50,223 bases of DNA from Candidatus Parcubacteria bacterium (GCA_002869265.1 PKTH01000036.1:1-50223), one strand, 5' to 3'; counted from the stretch's first letter, positions 16,833-25,209 are shown. Translations and numbers: made by a program. The notes: a model not told the origin generated them from the sequence alone.

Positions 16833-18383
16833 ATGAAAAAAACATATTTGACTCTATTATTTATAGTAATTTTATTCTTGATGACATTCATCTTTTTACT
16901 TCCAGATAAAGATAAAGGTAGATTATCAGATGGATTGGAACAGAATATTGATATATCCGAGGAGATAAAAATAGAAGAACCAGCGACTCTTATAGAAGAT
17001 GTAGAGCACCCAATGTCAATTAGTTCTCTAAGAGGTGGAAACTACCCTGGGGGCGACTTTGTTGTAGAAGAAGAATTGGCGAATGGTACAAATTATAAAC
17101 AATCCATTGTTTCGTATTTGTCAGAAGGTTTAAAAATTTACGGCCTACTAACCACACCTCTCGGAGATGTTCCAGTGGGTGGATGGCCGGGAGTGGTTTT
17201 TGTTCACGGGTACATTCCCCCAGAGCAATACTCTACAACGGGAGATTATCCAACTTACCAAGCAAGACTTGCCAGGGCAGGTTTTATTACTTTCAAGCCT
17301 GATTTACGAGGTCATGGAAACTCAGAGGGAGATCCAGTGAGTGCTCATTATTCTGAAAAATATGTAGTAGACACCCTTAACGCTATTTCTTATATAAAAA
17401 AATATCCAGAAGTGAATCCAGGTAAAATTCTATACTGGGGTCACTCAAACGGAGGGGAGATTGGCTTGAGGGTTTTAGTTGTCTCTGATGACATAAAGGC
17501 TGCATCTCTTTGGGCCGGCGTTGTTGGAAGCTATAAAGATATGTTTGAAACTCATAATGATAAAATACCATTCTTACAAGACGCTTCATCAACTGATTTA
17601 ATCTTAAAAAATGGACTACCAAGTGAGAATCCAGATTTCTGGGATGAGTTAGATCCATTTAATTACATCTCTGACATATATACACCGGTTCAATTGCAAC
17701 ATGCTACGGGAGACGACCGTGTGCCAATTGAACTTTCCTTAAGCTTAAAAAATACACTAGAAGATGCTGGTAAGGAAGTTGAATATATTCAGTACGAAGG
17801 AGATGATCATAATATTGGGCAAAATTCAAGTTTGGCCTGGGATAGAACAATAGAATTTTTCAATAAGACTTTATCAGAAAAATCTGTAAAAACTTTAGAC
17901 TATTCTATTAAAAGGATAACAAAAAAAGAGTTTGGAACATATGTAGACGAAAATAATTCTCCTGTTCAAAACGAAAGGTTTCAAGGTTACCATACAGGGG
18001 TAGATTTTGAAGTTTATCCTGGCGAGAAAAATATAGAAGTTCAAGTTGAGTCTGTGTGCGATGGCCCTCTGGTTTACAAAGATTATGTTTCTGGATATGG
18101 AGGGGTTGTAATCCAAGAATGCACTATAGACAATGAAAAGACTACAGTTCTTTATGGTCATTTAGCTCTAGAAAGTATTTTAAAGAGTCAAGGGGATAAT
18201 CTAGTCAAAGGTACGTATCTAGGAAATTTAGGTGAAGACAAAAGTGTTGAAACCGACGGAGAAAGAAGACACCTTCATTTGTCTGTTCACAAAGGAGAGG
18301 AAATTGAATTAGCGGGATATACAAGCTCTTTATCTAGTTTGTCCGAGTGGAGAGACCCATGTGATTATTTTTGCCAGGAATAA
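16833..18383 (+). CDS. Fusion: membrane-anchored alpha/beta hydrolase plus M23 metallopeptidase domain
   Basis: 516 aa. An N-terminal signal anchor (5-23) places it outside the membrane. Residues 85-350 are a peptidase-S9 or dienelactone-type hydrolase: HGY oxyanion loop (125-127), GHSNGG with Ser205, GDDRVP with Asp294/295, and GDDHN with His326. Residues 355-516 are an M23 domain with the complete zinc set: His387 and Asp391 (HTGVD), YGHL with His443, and HLH with His480/His482. M23 enzymes cut peptidoglycan cross-bridges. Joining an acyl or peptide hydrolase to a wall endopeptidase suggests use on the cell's own wall or that of a partner cell. Both active sites look intact. Confidence 0.87.
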   Translation: MKKTYLTLLFIVILFLMTFIFLLPDKDKGRLSDGLEQNIDISEEIKIEEPATLIEDVEHPMSISSLRGGNYPGGDFVVEEELANGTNYKQSIVSYLSEGLKIYGLLTTPLGDVPVGGWPGVVFVHGYIPPEQYSTTGDYPTYQARLARAGFITFKPDLRGHGNSEGDPVSAHYSEKYVVDTLNAISYIKKYPEVNPGKILYWGHSNGGEIGLRVLVVSDDIKAASLWAGVVGSYKDMFETHNDKIPFLQDASSTDLILKNGLPSENPDFWDELDPFNYISDIYTPVQLQHATGDDRVPIELSLSLKNTLEDAGKEVEYIQYEGDDHNIGQNSSLAWDRTIEFFNKTLSEKSVKTLDYSIKRITKKEFGTYVDENNSPVQNERFQGYHTGVDFEVYPGEKNIEVQVESVCDGPLVYKDYVSGYGGVVIQECTIDNEKTTVLYGHLALESILKSQGDNLVKGTYLGNLGEDKSVETDGERRHLHLSVHKGEEIELAGYTSSLSSLSEWRDPCDYFCQE

Positions 18384-18535
18384 ATTATTTAAATAACTAG
18401 AAAAGCAAACTTTAACTTTTATTTAATATTTTTTGGTACAATTAATTTATTCACAAGTTGTTACTTTTTTATAATTTTTACGTTATTATATTTATATAAA
18501 CTATTAATGAATAATTAGTAATTAATATAAAAATT

Positions 18536-18700
18536 ATGGCAAAAGTTATTGAAAAAACAAGCTGGGCAGTAGGAGGAGGTTTATTAATGGGGCTAGGGAT
18601 TGGATTCTTTTTTCTTCCCAATGCGCTTGCATTTGTTGGGAGTCTTTTAGCGGGGCTAGGGATTGGTCTTGTTGTTTCAGCGTTTATAGCAAATTCTTAA
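18536..18700 (+). CDS. Small hydrophobic protein, 54 aa
   Basis: An ATG at 18536 opens a frame of 54 codons: a short basic N-terminus (MAKVIEKTSW), then two hydrophobic helices, each carrying a glycine-rich GLGIG motif (MGLGIGFFF and AGLGIGLVV) around a central proline turn. This resembles a two-helix membrane hairpin. It sits 42 nt before the second tspO and could be co-transcribed with it. No homologue recognised; coding nature is inferred from the repeated motif and uninterrupted frame. Confidence 0.6.
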   Translation: MAKVIEKTSWAVGGGLLMGLGIGFFFLPNALAFVGSLLAGLGIGLVVSAFIANS

Positions 18701-18742
18701 GGATAGGGATTCTAAATTAATCAGTGATGTCTATCAAATAAT

Positions 18743-19213
18743 ATGAAAAAATATTTTTTGCCATTTTTGTTTATTCTAATTAGTCAGTTTGCTGGAATTG
18801 TTGGGTCAATTTTTACAAGCTCTAAAATTCCAACATGGTATGCTTCTATTAATAAACCCTTTTTCAATCCTCCTGGTTGGCTCTTTGGTCCTGTCTGGAT
18901 TGTTTTGTATGCTATGATGGGGTATGCCTCATATCTAATTTATCTTCGAAGAGGAGAAAATTCTTTAGTGAATGCGACCTTGATAGTTTTCTTTATCCAC
19001 TTAGCCCTAAACGCTCTTTGGTCGATAATATTTTTTGGTCTTCAGAATCCAATGTGGGCATTCTTTGAAATTATTATTCTTTGGATAATGATTGTTTTAT
19101 TAGTTTTTCTTTTTTATAAAATTGACAGGAGGGCAGCTTATTTATTAATACCTTATTTATTGTGGGTAAGCTTTGCATCAGTTTTAAATTTTGCAATTTG
19201 GAAATTAAATTGA
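18743..19213 (+). CDS. tspO: TspO/MBR family tryptophan-rich sensory protein (copy 2)
   Basis: 156 aa, the same length as copy 1 at 1477-1947 and very similar along its length. WYASINKPFFNPPGWLFGPVW, NALWSIIFFGLQNPMWAFFEI and LLWVSFASVLNFAIWKLN match copy 1 nearly residue for residue. It carries the same five-helix fold and tetrapyrrole-binding motifs. Here its partner is not the lipid cluster but a conserved unknown gene 4 nt downstream. DNA outside the motifs differs, so this is not a recent duplication. Confidence 0.95.
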   Translation: MKKYFLPFLFILISQFAGIVGSIFTSSKIPTWYASINKPFFNPPGWLFGPVWIVLYAMMGYASYLIYLRRGENSLVNATLIVFFIHLALNALWSIIFFGLQNPMWAFFEIIILWIMIVLLVFLFYKIDRRAAYLLIPYLLWVSFASVLNFAIWKLN

Positions 19214-19217
19214 AAAT

Positions 19218-19724
19218 ATGGAGTTTAGGCAAGTAGTTGTAAATGATAAAATGCAGAATGGTTATAAATATTTCCTTAGCGAGAAAATGGGTGAAAATTT
19301 TCACTCTGATTTTAGACCTGAGCTTACTCCAAAAAAGATGCTTGAGCTTGGTGTTTTTGGAGGGAAATACATGACTGATTGCAAAGAAGAGTTCCCAGGA
19401 AGTTGGTATGAAAACGCCAAGTTGGCAGACAAGGGATACGACCCAGAATTAAATTTTTTTAGAGTTAGAGCATCTCAATCTCTTTTGGTCTGGAGAAGAA
19501 AAGAGTGGATACACCTAGATGACCCAAGGGGGTGGTTCCAGTGGTATTGTCGTTATTATATGGGGCGGAGACATGAAGATGATGAAAGGCAAATAAAAAG
19601 ATGGAAGGCGTTTAGAAGACATTGGTCGGCTGTTAAAAATAATTGCCTCAAAGGAGACTGGGATTGTAGACCCAGACAAAGGCAAGCACTCTTGCATTGG
19701 GCTTATGATAGTCGGAAAATATAA
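19218..19724 (+). CDS. Conserved protein of unknown function
   Basis: 168 aa. A strongly conserved pattern typical of a widespread uncharacterised family: ELTPKKMLELGVFGGKYMTDC, an FRVRASQSLLVWRRKEWIHLDDPRGWFQWYC stretch, then YYMGRR and CRPRQRQALLHWAYDSRK at the end. Rich in Trp, Arg and His, with no membrane segment or signal peptide. Its spread through bacteria and eukaryotes, as I recall it, argues for an enzyme, but no catalytic motif is identifiable. Probably translated with tspO copy 2. Confidence 0.78.
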   Translation: MEFRQVVVNDKMQNGYKYFLSEKMGENFHSDFRPELTPKKMLELGVFGGKYMTDCKEEFPGSWYENAKLADKGYDPELNFFRVRASQSLLVWRRKEWIHLDDPRGWFQWYCRYYMGRRHEDDERQIKRWKAFRRHWSAVKNNCLKGDWDCRPRQRQALLHWAYDSRKI

Positions 19725-19813
19725 AACCCTAAATTAATACTTGCAATTTTCGTTTGAATATGGTAATCAAAACAAAGATTGTTCTTTAAAACAACATATA
19801 TGGAGGAATAAAA

Positions 19814-20644
19814 ATGGGAAAAGTGTTTTCATGGAATGAAATTGAAGAAGGAAAAATACCAGCTATTAACGATTTTCATATAGTTTGTGAAAAAATGAAA
19901 TTAAAATTTTCTGAAATGAGAGAGATAGTTGGTGCAGCAATCTGCGGGTCTATTTTGAACGAAGGGATTGATATACGAAGTGACATTGACGCTGTAATAG
20001 TTTATTCAGAAAGTTCTAGGAGTATTGTGATAAAAGCAATGCAAAGTCTTTCTCTAGTGGCGCAAGAGCTAAACGTTCCAATTGAATTAGTGCTTATAAG
20101 CGATGGCCAGGCAAGAAGAAGTGGTCATGGTATAGATAGATCTTTCTGGGAACATCTTGAGCACTCTGTAGAAAATAATGGCGTTATAAAGATTAACCCC
20201 CAAGAACTAATTGAAACAAAGGATACTGTTCTAAGAGATACGAAGTATTGCATAGCCAGGAAGGGGTCTGTTCTTGAAAAAAGATGGGCCAGAGCCAGCA
20301 TTGAAGATGCTGGCAGATATCATTTTCTGGAAAAACTTCTTTCAGCTCCGGTTTATGTGGCCAGAAAAGTTCTTCGATGTCATAACTCTGATTTGCTAAA
20401 GAACGGCGATAGTAAGAAAAAAGTTTTGGAAGCATATTCTAATCTCTTTGGAGATAATCCCATGGTAAGGCTCTTGCATGAACTTGTTGAATTTGACAAG
20501 GTCTATACTGAGCACTTGAAAATGCAAATAAAAGAACCACAGAACAAGCTTTATGTAAAAATGCTTGAAGAAATAGAAGAGCAGGCTCCTAATGTTTTAT
20601 TATTCTTACAAGAGAACTATAGATTCTTAGAAGACCTTGAGTGA
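19814..20644 (+). CDS. Nucleotidyltransferase-fold protein
   Basis: 276 aa. The polymerase-beta-type catalytic pattern is complete: CGS (44-46), then SDID with Asp57 and Asp59, then Glu91 on the next strand (IELVLI). The following helices (about 150-270) form a substrate-binding region without a recognised name. The family includes antibiotic nucleotidyltransferases and MNT toxin-antitoxin proteins, but no HEPN partner lies alongside. The start is fixed by TGGAGG 8 nt upstream. Terminator at 20652-20676. Confidence 0.8.
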   Translation: MGKVFSWNEIEEGKIPAINDFHIVCEKMKLKFSEMREIVGAAICGSILNEGIDIRSDIDAVIVYSESSRSIVIKAMQSLSLVAQELNVPIELVLISDGQARRSGHGIDRSFWEHLEHSVENNGVIKINPQELIETKDTVLRDTKYCIARKGSVLEKRWARASIEDAGRYHFLEKLLSAPVYVARKVLRCHNSDLLKNGDSKKKVLEAYSNLFGDNPMVRLLHELVEFDKVYTEHLKMQIKEPQNKLYVKMLEEIEEQAPNVLLFLQENYRFLEDLE

Positions 20645-20651
20645 GGATAGA

Positions 20652-20676
20652 CCCAGCTAAAACAGCTGGGTTTTTT
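20652..20676 (+). terminator. Intrinsic terminator after the nucleotidyltransferase
   Basis: Stem CCCAGCT/AGCTGGG, loop AAAAC, then T6. Confidence 0.92.
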
Positions 20677-20691
20677 GTTAATCGAGAAGTC

Positions 20692-20741
20692 TTGACAACA
20701 AGTTTAAAATAGTGTATCATTGTATTAATACGATAATACAA
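20692..20741 (+). promoter_or_regulatory. Promoter with palindromic operator at the start site
   Basis: TTGACA (20692), 17-base spacer, TATCAT (20715-20720). Directly after the -10 stands an inverted repeat TTGTATTA/TAATACAA (20720-20727 and 20734-20741, 8-bp arms, 6-base centre), covering the expected start of transcription. It lies 15 bp before the gene for a TrpR-like repressor, so autorepression is the simple reading. Confidence 0.75.
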
Positions 20742-20756
20742 AAATATCTTAAGCTT

Positions 20757-21035
20757 ATGAAGGAGATTAATAACAAAAAACAAAATTTATATAAAGCAAT
20801 AACTCTATTAAAAAACAAGAAGGAAGTAGAGTGTTTTTTAAGAGACTTGTGTACAGTATCAGAAATTGATTTAATGTCTGAGCGTCTTAGTATTGCCATG
20901 AAACTGAGAGACAAGCTTAGTTACAGGAGGATTGCTAAGGAATCAGGAAGTAGTACGGCCACTATTACAAGAGTTGCTCATTGGCTTCATCATGGTTTAG
21001 GTGGGTATGTTTTAGTGTTAAAAAAACTTAAGTAA
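20757..21035 (+). CDS. TrpR/YerC-family helix-turn-helix regulator
   Basis: 92 aa from the ATG at 20757; an upstream GTG at 20712 lies inside the promoter and is rejected. The sequence fits the TrpR/YerC-YecD fold: a helical N-terminus (LRDLCTVSEIDLMSERLSIAMKL), then the helix-turn-helix LSYRRIAKESGSSTATITRVAHWLHHG, which is the family signature. Tryptophan-sensing residues cannot be judged. YerC-type members are regulators with unknown ligands. Terminator at 21054-21079. Its operator is probably the palindrome over its own start site. Confidence 0.88.
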   Translation: MKEINNKKQNLYKAITLLKNKKEVECFLRDLCTVSEIDLMSERLSIAMKLRDKLSYRRIAKESGSSTATITRVAHWLHHGLGGYVLVLKKLK

Positions 21036-21053
21036 TTTAATACATTAAATTTT

Positions 21054-21079
21054 AACCCACCTTATATGGTGGGTTTTTT
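21054..21079 (+). terminator. Intrinsic terminator after the TrpR-like gene
   Basis: Stem AACCCACC/GGTGGGTT, loop TTATAT, T-run reaching 21079. Confidence 0.9.
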
Positions 21080-21095
21080 AATTTATTAAAAAAGT

Positions 21096-21638
21096 ATGAA
21101 AAAATTTCAAATTGGAGTCATGGGATCAGCCGCTGATCTAAAATACTCAAAAAAAATCGAAAATATTGCAAAAAAATTAGGTGAAGAAATAGCAAAGAAT
21201 GATTGCATCTTGGTATATGGGGCTGAAAAAGATTCAAGTTCACTGTCTACTGTGGCAGCAAAAGCCGCCAAAAGAATGAATGGTTTTACAGTAGGAGTTA
21301 CCTACGGCAAAGGAATGGATATATGGGAAAGAAATTATGCAGATGTGATAATTGCGTCTGGAATGGAGAGAGGTGGAGGAAGGGAATTGGCTCTTGTGAA
21401 TAGTTGTGATGGGATTATCGCAATTTCAGGAGGCTCGGGGACACTAACCGAGATATTAATTGCCTATCAATTAAATATTCCGATAGTAGTAATTAAAGGC
21501 ACTGGTGGCTGGGCCGATCAAGTTGCTGATAAATTTTTAGACTCCAGAAAAAGACTGAAAGTTATTGGTGTCTCCGAATATAGCGGGGCAGTAAAGAGAA
21601 TGATTAGAGAAATTAAGAAAAAAACAAATGAAAAATAA
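21096..21638 (+). CDS. LOG-like / TIGR00725 family Rossmann protein
   Basis: 180 aa. A SLOG-type nucleotide-binding fold: IGVMGSA at the first strand, YGAEKD near the second, ERGGGRELALVNSCDGIIAISGGSGTLTEI (about 92-121) as the phosphate-binding loop with the conserved glutamate of the GGxGTxxE motif. LOG enzymes release ribose-5-phosphate from cytokinin-like nucleotides; TIGR00725 members are uncharacterised. Overlaps the HAD gene by 11 nt, so the two are co-translated and may act on related nucleotides. Confidence 0.83.
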   Translation: MKKFQIGVMGSAADLKYSKKIENIAKKLGEEIAKNDCILVYGAEKDSSSLSTVAAKAAKRMNGFTVGVTYGKGMDIWERNYADVIIASGMERGGGRELALVNSCDGIIAISGGSGTLTEILIAYQLNIPIVVIKGTGGWADQVADKFLDSRKRLKVIGVSEYSGAVKRMIREIKKKTNEK

Positions 21639-22284
21639 AAAGGGACTGATAATCTTTGATCTGGATGGAACTTTATATAGTTATGGAGAAAAAGTTTTTG
21701 AAAAATCATTTTTGGGCTTAGAGGTTAAGAAAAATATTATAGATTTAATCAAAAGACTAGAGGACTGTGATGAGAAAAAAGCAATTAAAAAATATTCTAA
21801 GCTAAAAGCTGAGTTTGGCGAAAATTTTAGTGTCGCATTTGAAAATAGATATTCTATAAAAAGACTGGACTACTTTAAAGAAGTTTGGAATATAAATGCT
21901 GATAATTATCTTAAAGCATCTTTTAATTTAAAAAAATTGTTATTAGATCTAAGCGCGAACTATGTGTTGGTGCTTTTATCAGATGCTCCTGGAGTTTGGA
22001 TCAGCTCAGCCATCAAGACCCTGGGGGTAAAAAATATTTTTACAAAGATATATTCAGGAGAAACAAATATCAGAAAAAATAATTTTAGAGCATTTGAAGT
22101 AGTGAAAACAGATTTTCCAAAAATGAAAAAATATATATCCGTTGGTGACCAGGAGACAACCGATATTATCCCTGCAAAAAAAATTGGCATGATCACTGTG
22201 CTTATAGCCGCAAGAAATAATAACCAGAATGCTGACTATGAGATAAATTCTGTTTTAGATCTGGTAAAGATAAAATGTTTTTAG
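21628..22284 (+). CDS. HAD-superfamily hydrolase
   Basis: 218 aa. Motif I DLDGT (Asp11, Asp13), motif II LLSDAP, a lysine near ETNIRKNN, and motif III VGDQETTDI (DxxxTD type) followed by AAKKIGM-like sequence (PAKKIGMITVLI) are all seen. A helical cap at about 25-85 marks subfamily I. Typical substrates are sugar or nucleotide monophosphates. It shares 11 nt with the preceding LOG-like gene. Confidence 0.87.
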   Translation: MKNKKGLIIFDLDGTLYSYGEKVFEKSFLGLEVKKNIIDLIKRLEDCDEKKAIKKYSKLKAEFGENFSVAFENRYSIKRLDYFKEVWNINADNYLKASFNLKKLLLDLSANYVLVLLSDAPGVWISSAIKTLGVKNIFTKIYSGETNIRKNNFRAFEVVKTDFPKMKKYISVGDQETTDIIPAKKIGMITVLIAARNNNQNADYEINSVLDLVKIKCF

Positions 22285-22314
22285 ATTAATCTTTAATTCG
22301 TGGTCTGTATTGAA

Positions 22315-22355
22315 AAATAGCAATATTTATGCTTAAATAGCAATAATGATATAAA
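22315..22355 (+). promoter_or_regulatory. hisS promoter with an 11-bp direct repeat around -35
   Basis: AAATAGCAATA occurs at 22315-22325 and again at 22335-22345, 20 bp apart, that is two helical turns on the same DNA face. Then TG-A-TATAAA at 22347-22355 is the extended -10, 21 nt before the hisS ATG. The -35 zone falls between the repeats, so a bound protein would cover it. Confidence 0.55.
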
Positions 22356-22375
22356 AATAAATAAAATAAAGTTAT

Positions 22376-23770
22376 ATGAAAAAACCAGTAACAGTCAAAC
22401 CAGAATTAATGGGAGGAGTTAGAGACATGTTGCCTGAAGAAGCAATAGTGTTTTTTGATTTTGTTGAAAAAATTACAGGTGTGTATAAGAAGTTTGGTTT
22501 TGTTCCTCTGGAAACTCCATGCATGGAAAAGTTACCAACCCTAACAGGCAATATTGATGATTTTGATAAGTCAATTTTTAGAACGAAGGTAGTCAAGGGG
22601 ATGGAGGATAAATCTCTAAAATCTTCAGACCTTGGAGAGGAGTCCGCCCTAAGATTTGATCTCACTGTTCCATTGGCGAGGGTTGTTTCAGCCTATCCGG
22701 AAATTCCAAAACCTTTTAAAAGGTATCAACTAGGTAAAGTTTTTCGAGGTGAAAGACCGCAGGCAGGCAGGTACAGAGAATTTTACCAGCTAGATTTTGA
22801 TATAATCGGGTCATCTTCATTGGCTGCGGATCTGGAAACAATTCAAATAATGTATGAAGTGATGAAAATTTTAGAAGTTGATAACTTTTTAATAAAGTTT
22901 AATAGTAGAAAAATTTTAGCAGGACTTGCTGATTCTTTGGGCGAGGGTGATAAAATAGAAGAAATTATAAGAATAATAGATAAGCTAGATAAAATAGGCA
23001 TGGATGGGGTAGTGGCAGATCTCCAAAAGTCCCCAGGGGAAAGCTCTTCTGGTTCAGCTCTCCTCAATAAAGAGCAAGCAATTAAGGTTAAGGACTTTTT
23101 GGAAATAAGCAGAGAAAGTAAAGATATTGTTGGTGATTTAAAAACTTTTTTTAATGGAGTGTCAGGTCTTGGAATGGAAGGGGTGTTAGAAATAGAATAT
23201 CTAGCCAATGGACTAAAAAATCTTGGTGTGCAGCAAAAGTATTGGGAAATTGATTTGTCTGTAGCAAGGGGGCTTGGATATTATAATGGTCCAGTATTTG
23301 AAGTAATATTAAAGGACCTCCCAGGCCTTGGAAGTGTATTCTCTGGCGGAAGATATGATGGCTTAACTAGTCGCTTTATAAAAAATAGCAACATAGGAGG
23401 AGTTGGGGCTTCTGTTGGTCTAGACAGGCTGATTGTTGGTTTGAAGCAACTTGGAAAAATCAATGAAAAAGTTTCCCAATCTTCTGTGGTAGTGGCTGTG
23501 TTCAATGAAAGCTTGAGCCAAGATTCTATTTTGGTGGCAAACGAGCTAAGAAAAGCTGATATAAACACAGAAGTATATCTTGGATCAGACACATCTCTAA
23601 AAAACCAGATTGCTTACGCCTTAAAGAAAAATGCAAAATTTGTTGTAATAATTGGCCCCGATGAAAAAGAACAAGAAAAGGTTCAATTAAAAGATTTAGA
23701 TGCAAGGATTCAGGAGACAATAACAATGAACGAGTGTGTTAAGAAAATAAAAAAATCAGTTAATAAATAA
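22376..23770 (+). CDS. hisS: Histidyl-tRNA synthetase
   Basis: 464 aa. GGVRDMLPEEA at the N-terminus, FDLTVPLARVV, motif 2 FRGERPQAGRYREFYQLDFDIIG, the histidine-specific loop ARGLGYYNGPVFE (about 299-311), motif 3 GGVGASVGLDRLI, and a C-terminal anticodon-binding domain (about 370-460). Complete and intact. Class II synthetase charging tRNA-His. Single-gene unit with a terminator at 23821-23846. Confidence 0.97.
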   Translation: MKKPVTVKPELMGGVRDMLPEEAIVFFDFVEKITGVYKKFGFVPLETPCMEKLPTLTGNIDDFDKSIFRTKVVKGMEDKSLKSSDLGEESALRFDLTVPLARVVSAYPEIPKPFKRYQLGKVFRGERPQAGRYREFYQLDFDIIGSSSLAADLETIQIMYEVMKILEVDNFLIKFNSRKILAGLADSLGEGDKIEEIIRIIDKLDKIGMDGVVADLQKSPGESSSGSALLNKEQAIKVKDFLEISRESKDIVGDLKTFFNGVSGLGMEGVLEIEYLANGLKNLGVQQKYWEIDLSVARGLGYYNGPVFEVILKDLPGLGSVFSGGRYDGLTSRFIKNSNIGGVGASVGLDRLIVGLKQLGKINEKVSQSSVVVAVFNESLSQDSILVANELRKADINTEVYLGSDTSLKNQIAYALKKNAKFVVIIGPDEKEQEKVQLKDLDARIQETITMNECVKKIKKSVNK

Positions 23771-23820
23771 AACTTTGTACAGTCCAGAATTATTTTAAGG
23801 TTATACTCTTTTTGAAAAGG

Positions 23821-23846
23821 CTGCCCTCTTGTGGGTAGTTTTTTTT
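23821..23846 (+). terminator. Intrinsic terminator after hisS
   Basis: Stem CTGCCC/GGGTAG (one wobble), loop TCTTGT, then T8. Confidence 0.8.
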
Positions 23847-23886
23847 ATTTGAGAAAAGCTGAAAAATCGAAAAATGTTCTAAAGTT

Positions 23887-24136
23887 TGCTATAATTTACT
23901 TAGAATTTTATATAATTACTTTGTAAAGCAGTAACTTAGAATTGCATGGTTTTTAGTTCAGCTATTTTTTTATTCTTGGGGAGATCCGAAGTTTACCCTA
24001 TTTTTAGTGATAACCATTAGTTTGGATTATCTATCGATTCGTCTAATGTGTGCTAGTAAAAAAGATAAAAAGAGAACATGACTCATAAAAAGCAATTTTC
24101 TAACTATGTTATTTAGGAGTCTTTAACGAAAAATAA
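23887..24136 (+). promoter_or_regulatory. Extended -10 and long leader before the GtrA gene
   Basis: TG-C-TATAAT at 23887-23895 implies a leader of about 235 nt to the ATG at 24137, the longest in the window (the gap between genes is 366 nt). I find no ORF with a Shine-Dalgarno, no terminator and no riboswitch I recognise in it. TTTTTTTATT near 23970 follows an unpaired region. It may be a structured leader, a small RNA, or simply spacer. Confidence 0.4.
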
Positions 24137-24589
24137 ATGATTTCAGTAAAAACTATCATTGCCAATAAAAAACAATTTGCCAAATATTTTATTACAGGAG
24201 TGAGTGGTTTTATTCTTGATATTTTGTCTTTGTATTTTTTGAAAGAATATCTGCATCTAGCAGCCGCACAGTCAGTTATGATAAACCAAATATTTATTTT
24301 ATTTTATATTTTTCTTTTAAATAAATACTGGTCATTTAATTCTAATAATGGAGGACTCGCTGAACTTAAAAGATATTTGGTTGTAGTTTTTGGAAATTAT
24401 TTATTCTCAATAGTTTGGATTTGGTTTTTTTCTGACTTGATTGGATTATATTATTTGGCTGTTAGAACTGTTAATATAGCATTGGCGGTAAGTTGGAATT
24501 TTGTTTTATATAAAAAATGGGTCTATCGAGAAGTGAAAAATATTTCTGAAGAGGTATTAAAAGATAAAGTATGTAATGAACAAATATGA
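24137..24589 (+). CDS. GtrA-family membrane protein
   Basis: 150 aa with four helices. Hallmarks: KYFITGVSGFILDILSLYFL in helix 1, NQIFILFYIFLLNKYWSF in helix 2, and SWNFVLYKKWVYR at the end. GtrA-like proteins are thought to move undecaprenyl-phosphate-linked sugars across the membrane for surface glycosylation. Its stop overlaps the ATG of the zinc-ribbon gene by four bases. Confidence 0.9.
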   Translation: MISVKTIIANKKQFAKYFITGVSGFILDILSLYFLKEYLHLAAAQSVMINQIFILFYIFLLNKYWSFNSNNGGLAELKRYLVVVFGNYLFSIVWIWFFSDLIGLYYLAVRTVNIALAVSWNFVLYKKWVYREVKNISEEVLKDKVCNEQI

Positions 24590-25209
24590 ACGAAAAAAAT
24601 GCCATGTGTCCCAATTGTAATATCTTGATGGATGAGGTTCTTATTTCATCACATTACAAAGTAAATATTCCGATAGATCAATGTAGTCGTTGTGGAGGTT
24701 TGTGGTTTGATGAATTAGAGCATCTTAGGGCCGATCATGATGAGCACAAGAAATTTGCTAAATTTGATCAAGAGAAGTTTCGGGGTGGTTTTGAGATAAA
24801 TTCAAAACTTTTATGCCCCAGAGACGGTCAAGAGCTGAGAGTCCTAGAGGATGACTATTTTACAAAAGAGGTCGAGGTGGAGTATTGCGAAAAGTGTTAT
24901 GGTTTTTGGTTTAATTCAGGCGAGTTTGAAACATTTCAAAAACAAAGGAAGAAAAAACTTGGAGTAGTTAGTAAAACGAAAAAAGATAATCTTGAAGAAC
25001 AACTAGAGGCAATGTTTATGGCAGAATCTGTCGCCAATAAATACAATACAATTGGGAATATTGGAAGATCACTTTCAAGTCCGGTAAGTAGAATGCCAGG
25101 AAATATCTTTTACAAAAAGAGCCATGCCAATGATCCCATTGCAAATCTTATAGAGGGTATATATTTGGTTATCACATCGCTTATAAGAATAATTTCAATA
25201 AAAAAATAA
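24586..25209 (+). CDS. TFIIB-type zinc-ribbon protein
   Basis: 207 aa. The first ribbon has Cys8/Cys11 (CPNC) and Cys33/Cys36 (CSRCGGLWFDELE). The second has Cys77 (CPRDG, one ligand replaced by Asp) and Cys101/Cys104 (CEKCYGFWFNSGE). This is the zf-TFIIB layout of COG3809. The C-terminal region (about 125-207) is of unknown role and ends in a hydrophobic segment. Translationally coupled to GtrA. Confidence 0.85.
   Translation: MNEKNAMCPNCNILMDEVLISSHYKVNIPIDQCSRCGGLWFDELEHLRADHDEHKKFAKFDQEKFRGGFEINSKLLCPRDGQELRVLEDDYFTKEVEVEYCEKCYGFWFNSGEFETFQKQRKKKLGVVSKTKKDNLEEQLEAMFMAESVANKYNTIGNIGRSLSSPVSRMPGNIFYKKSHANDPIANLIEGIYLVITSLIRIISIKK

Noticed and set aside
22843-23208. 121-aa minus-strand ORF inside hisS, and a similar 129-aa one at 30455-30844 inside the CYTH gene
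   Set aside because: Low-complexity Ser/Leu-rich translations opposite strongly conserved genes, without start signals: shadows of the coding strand.
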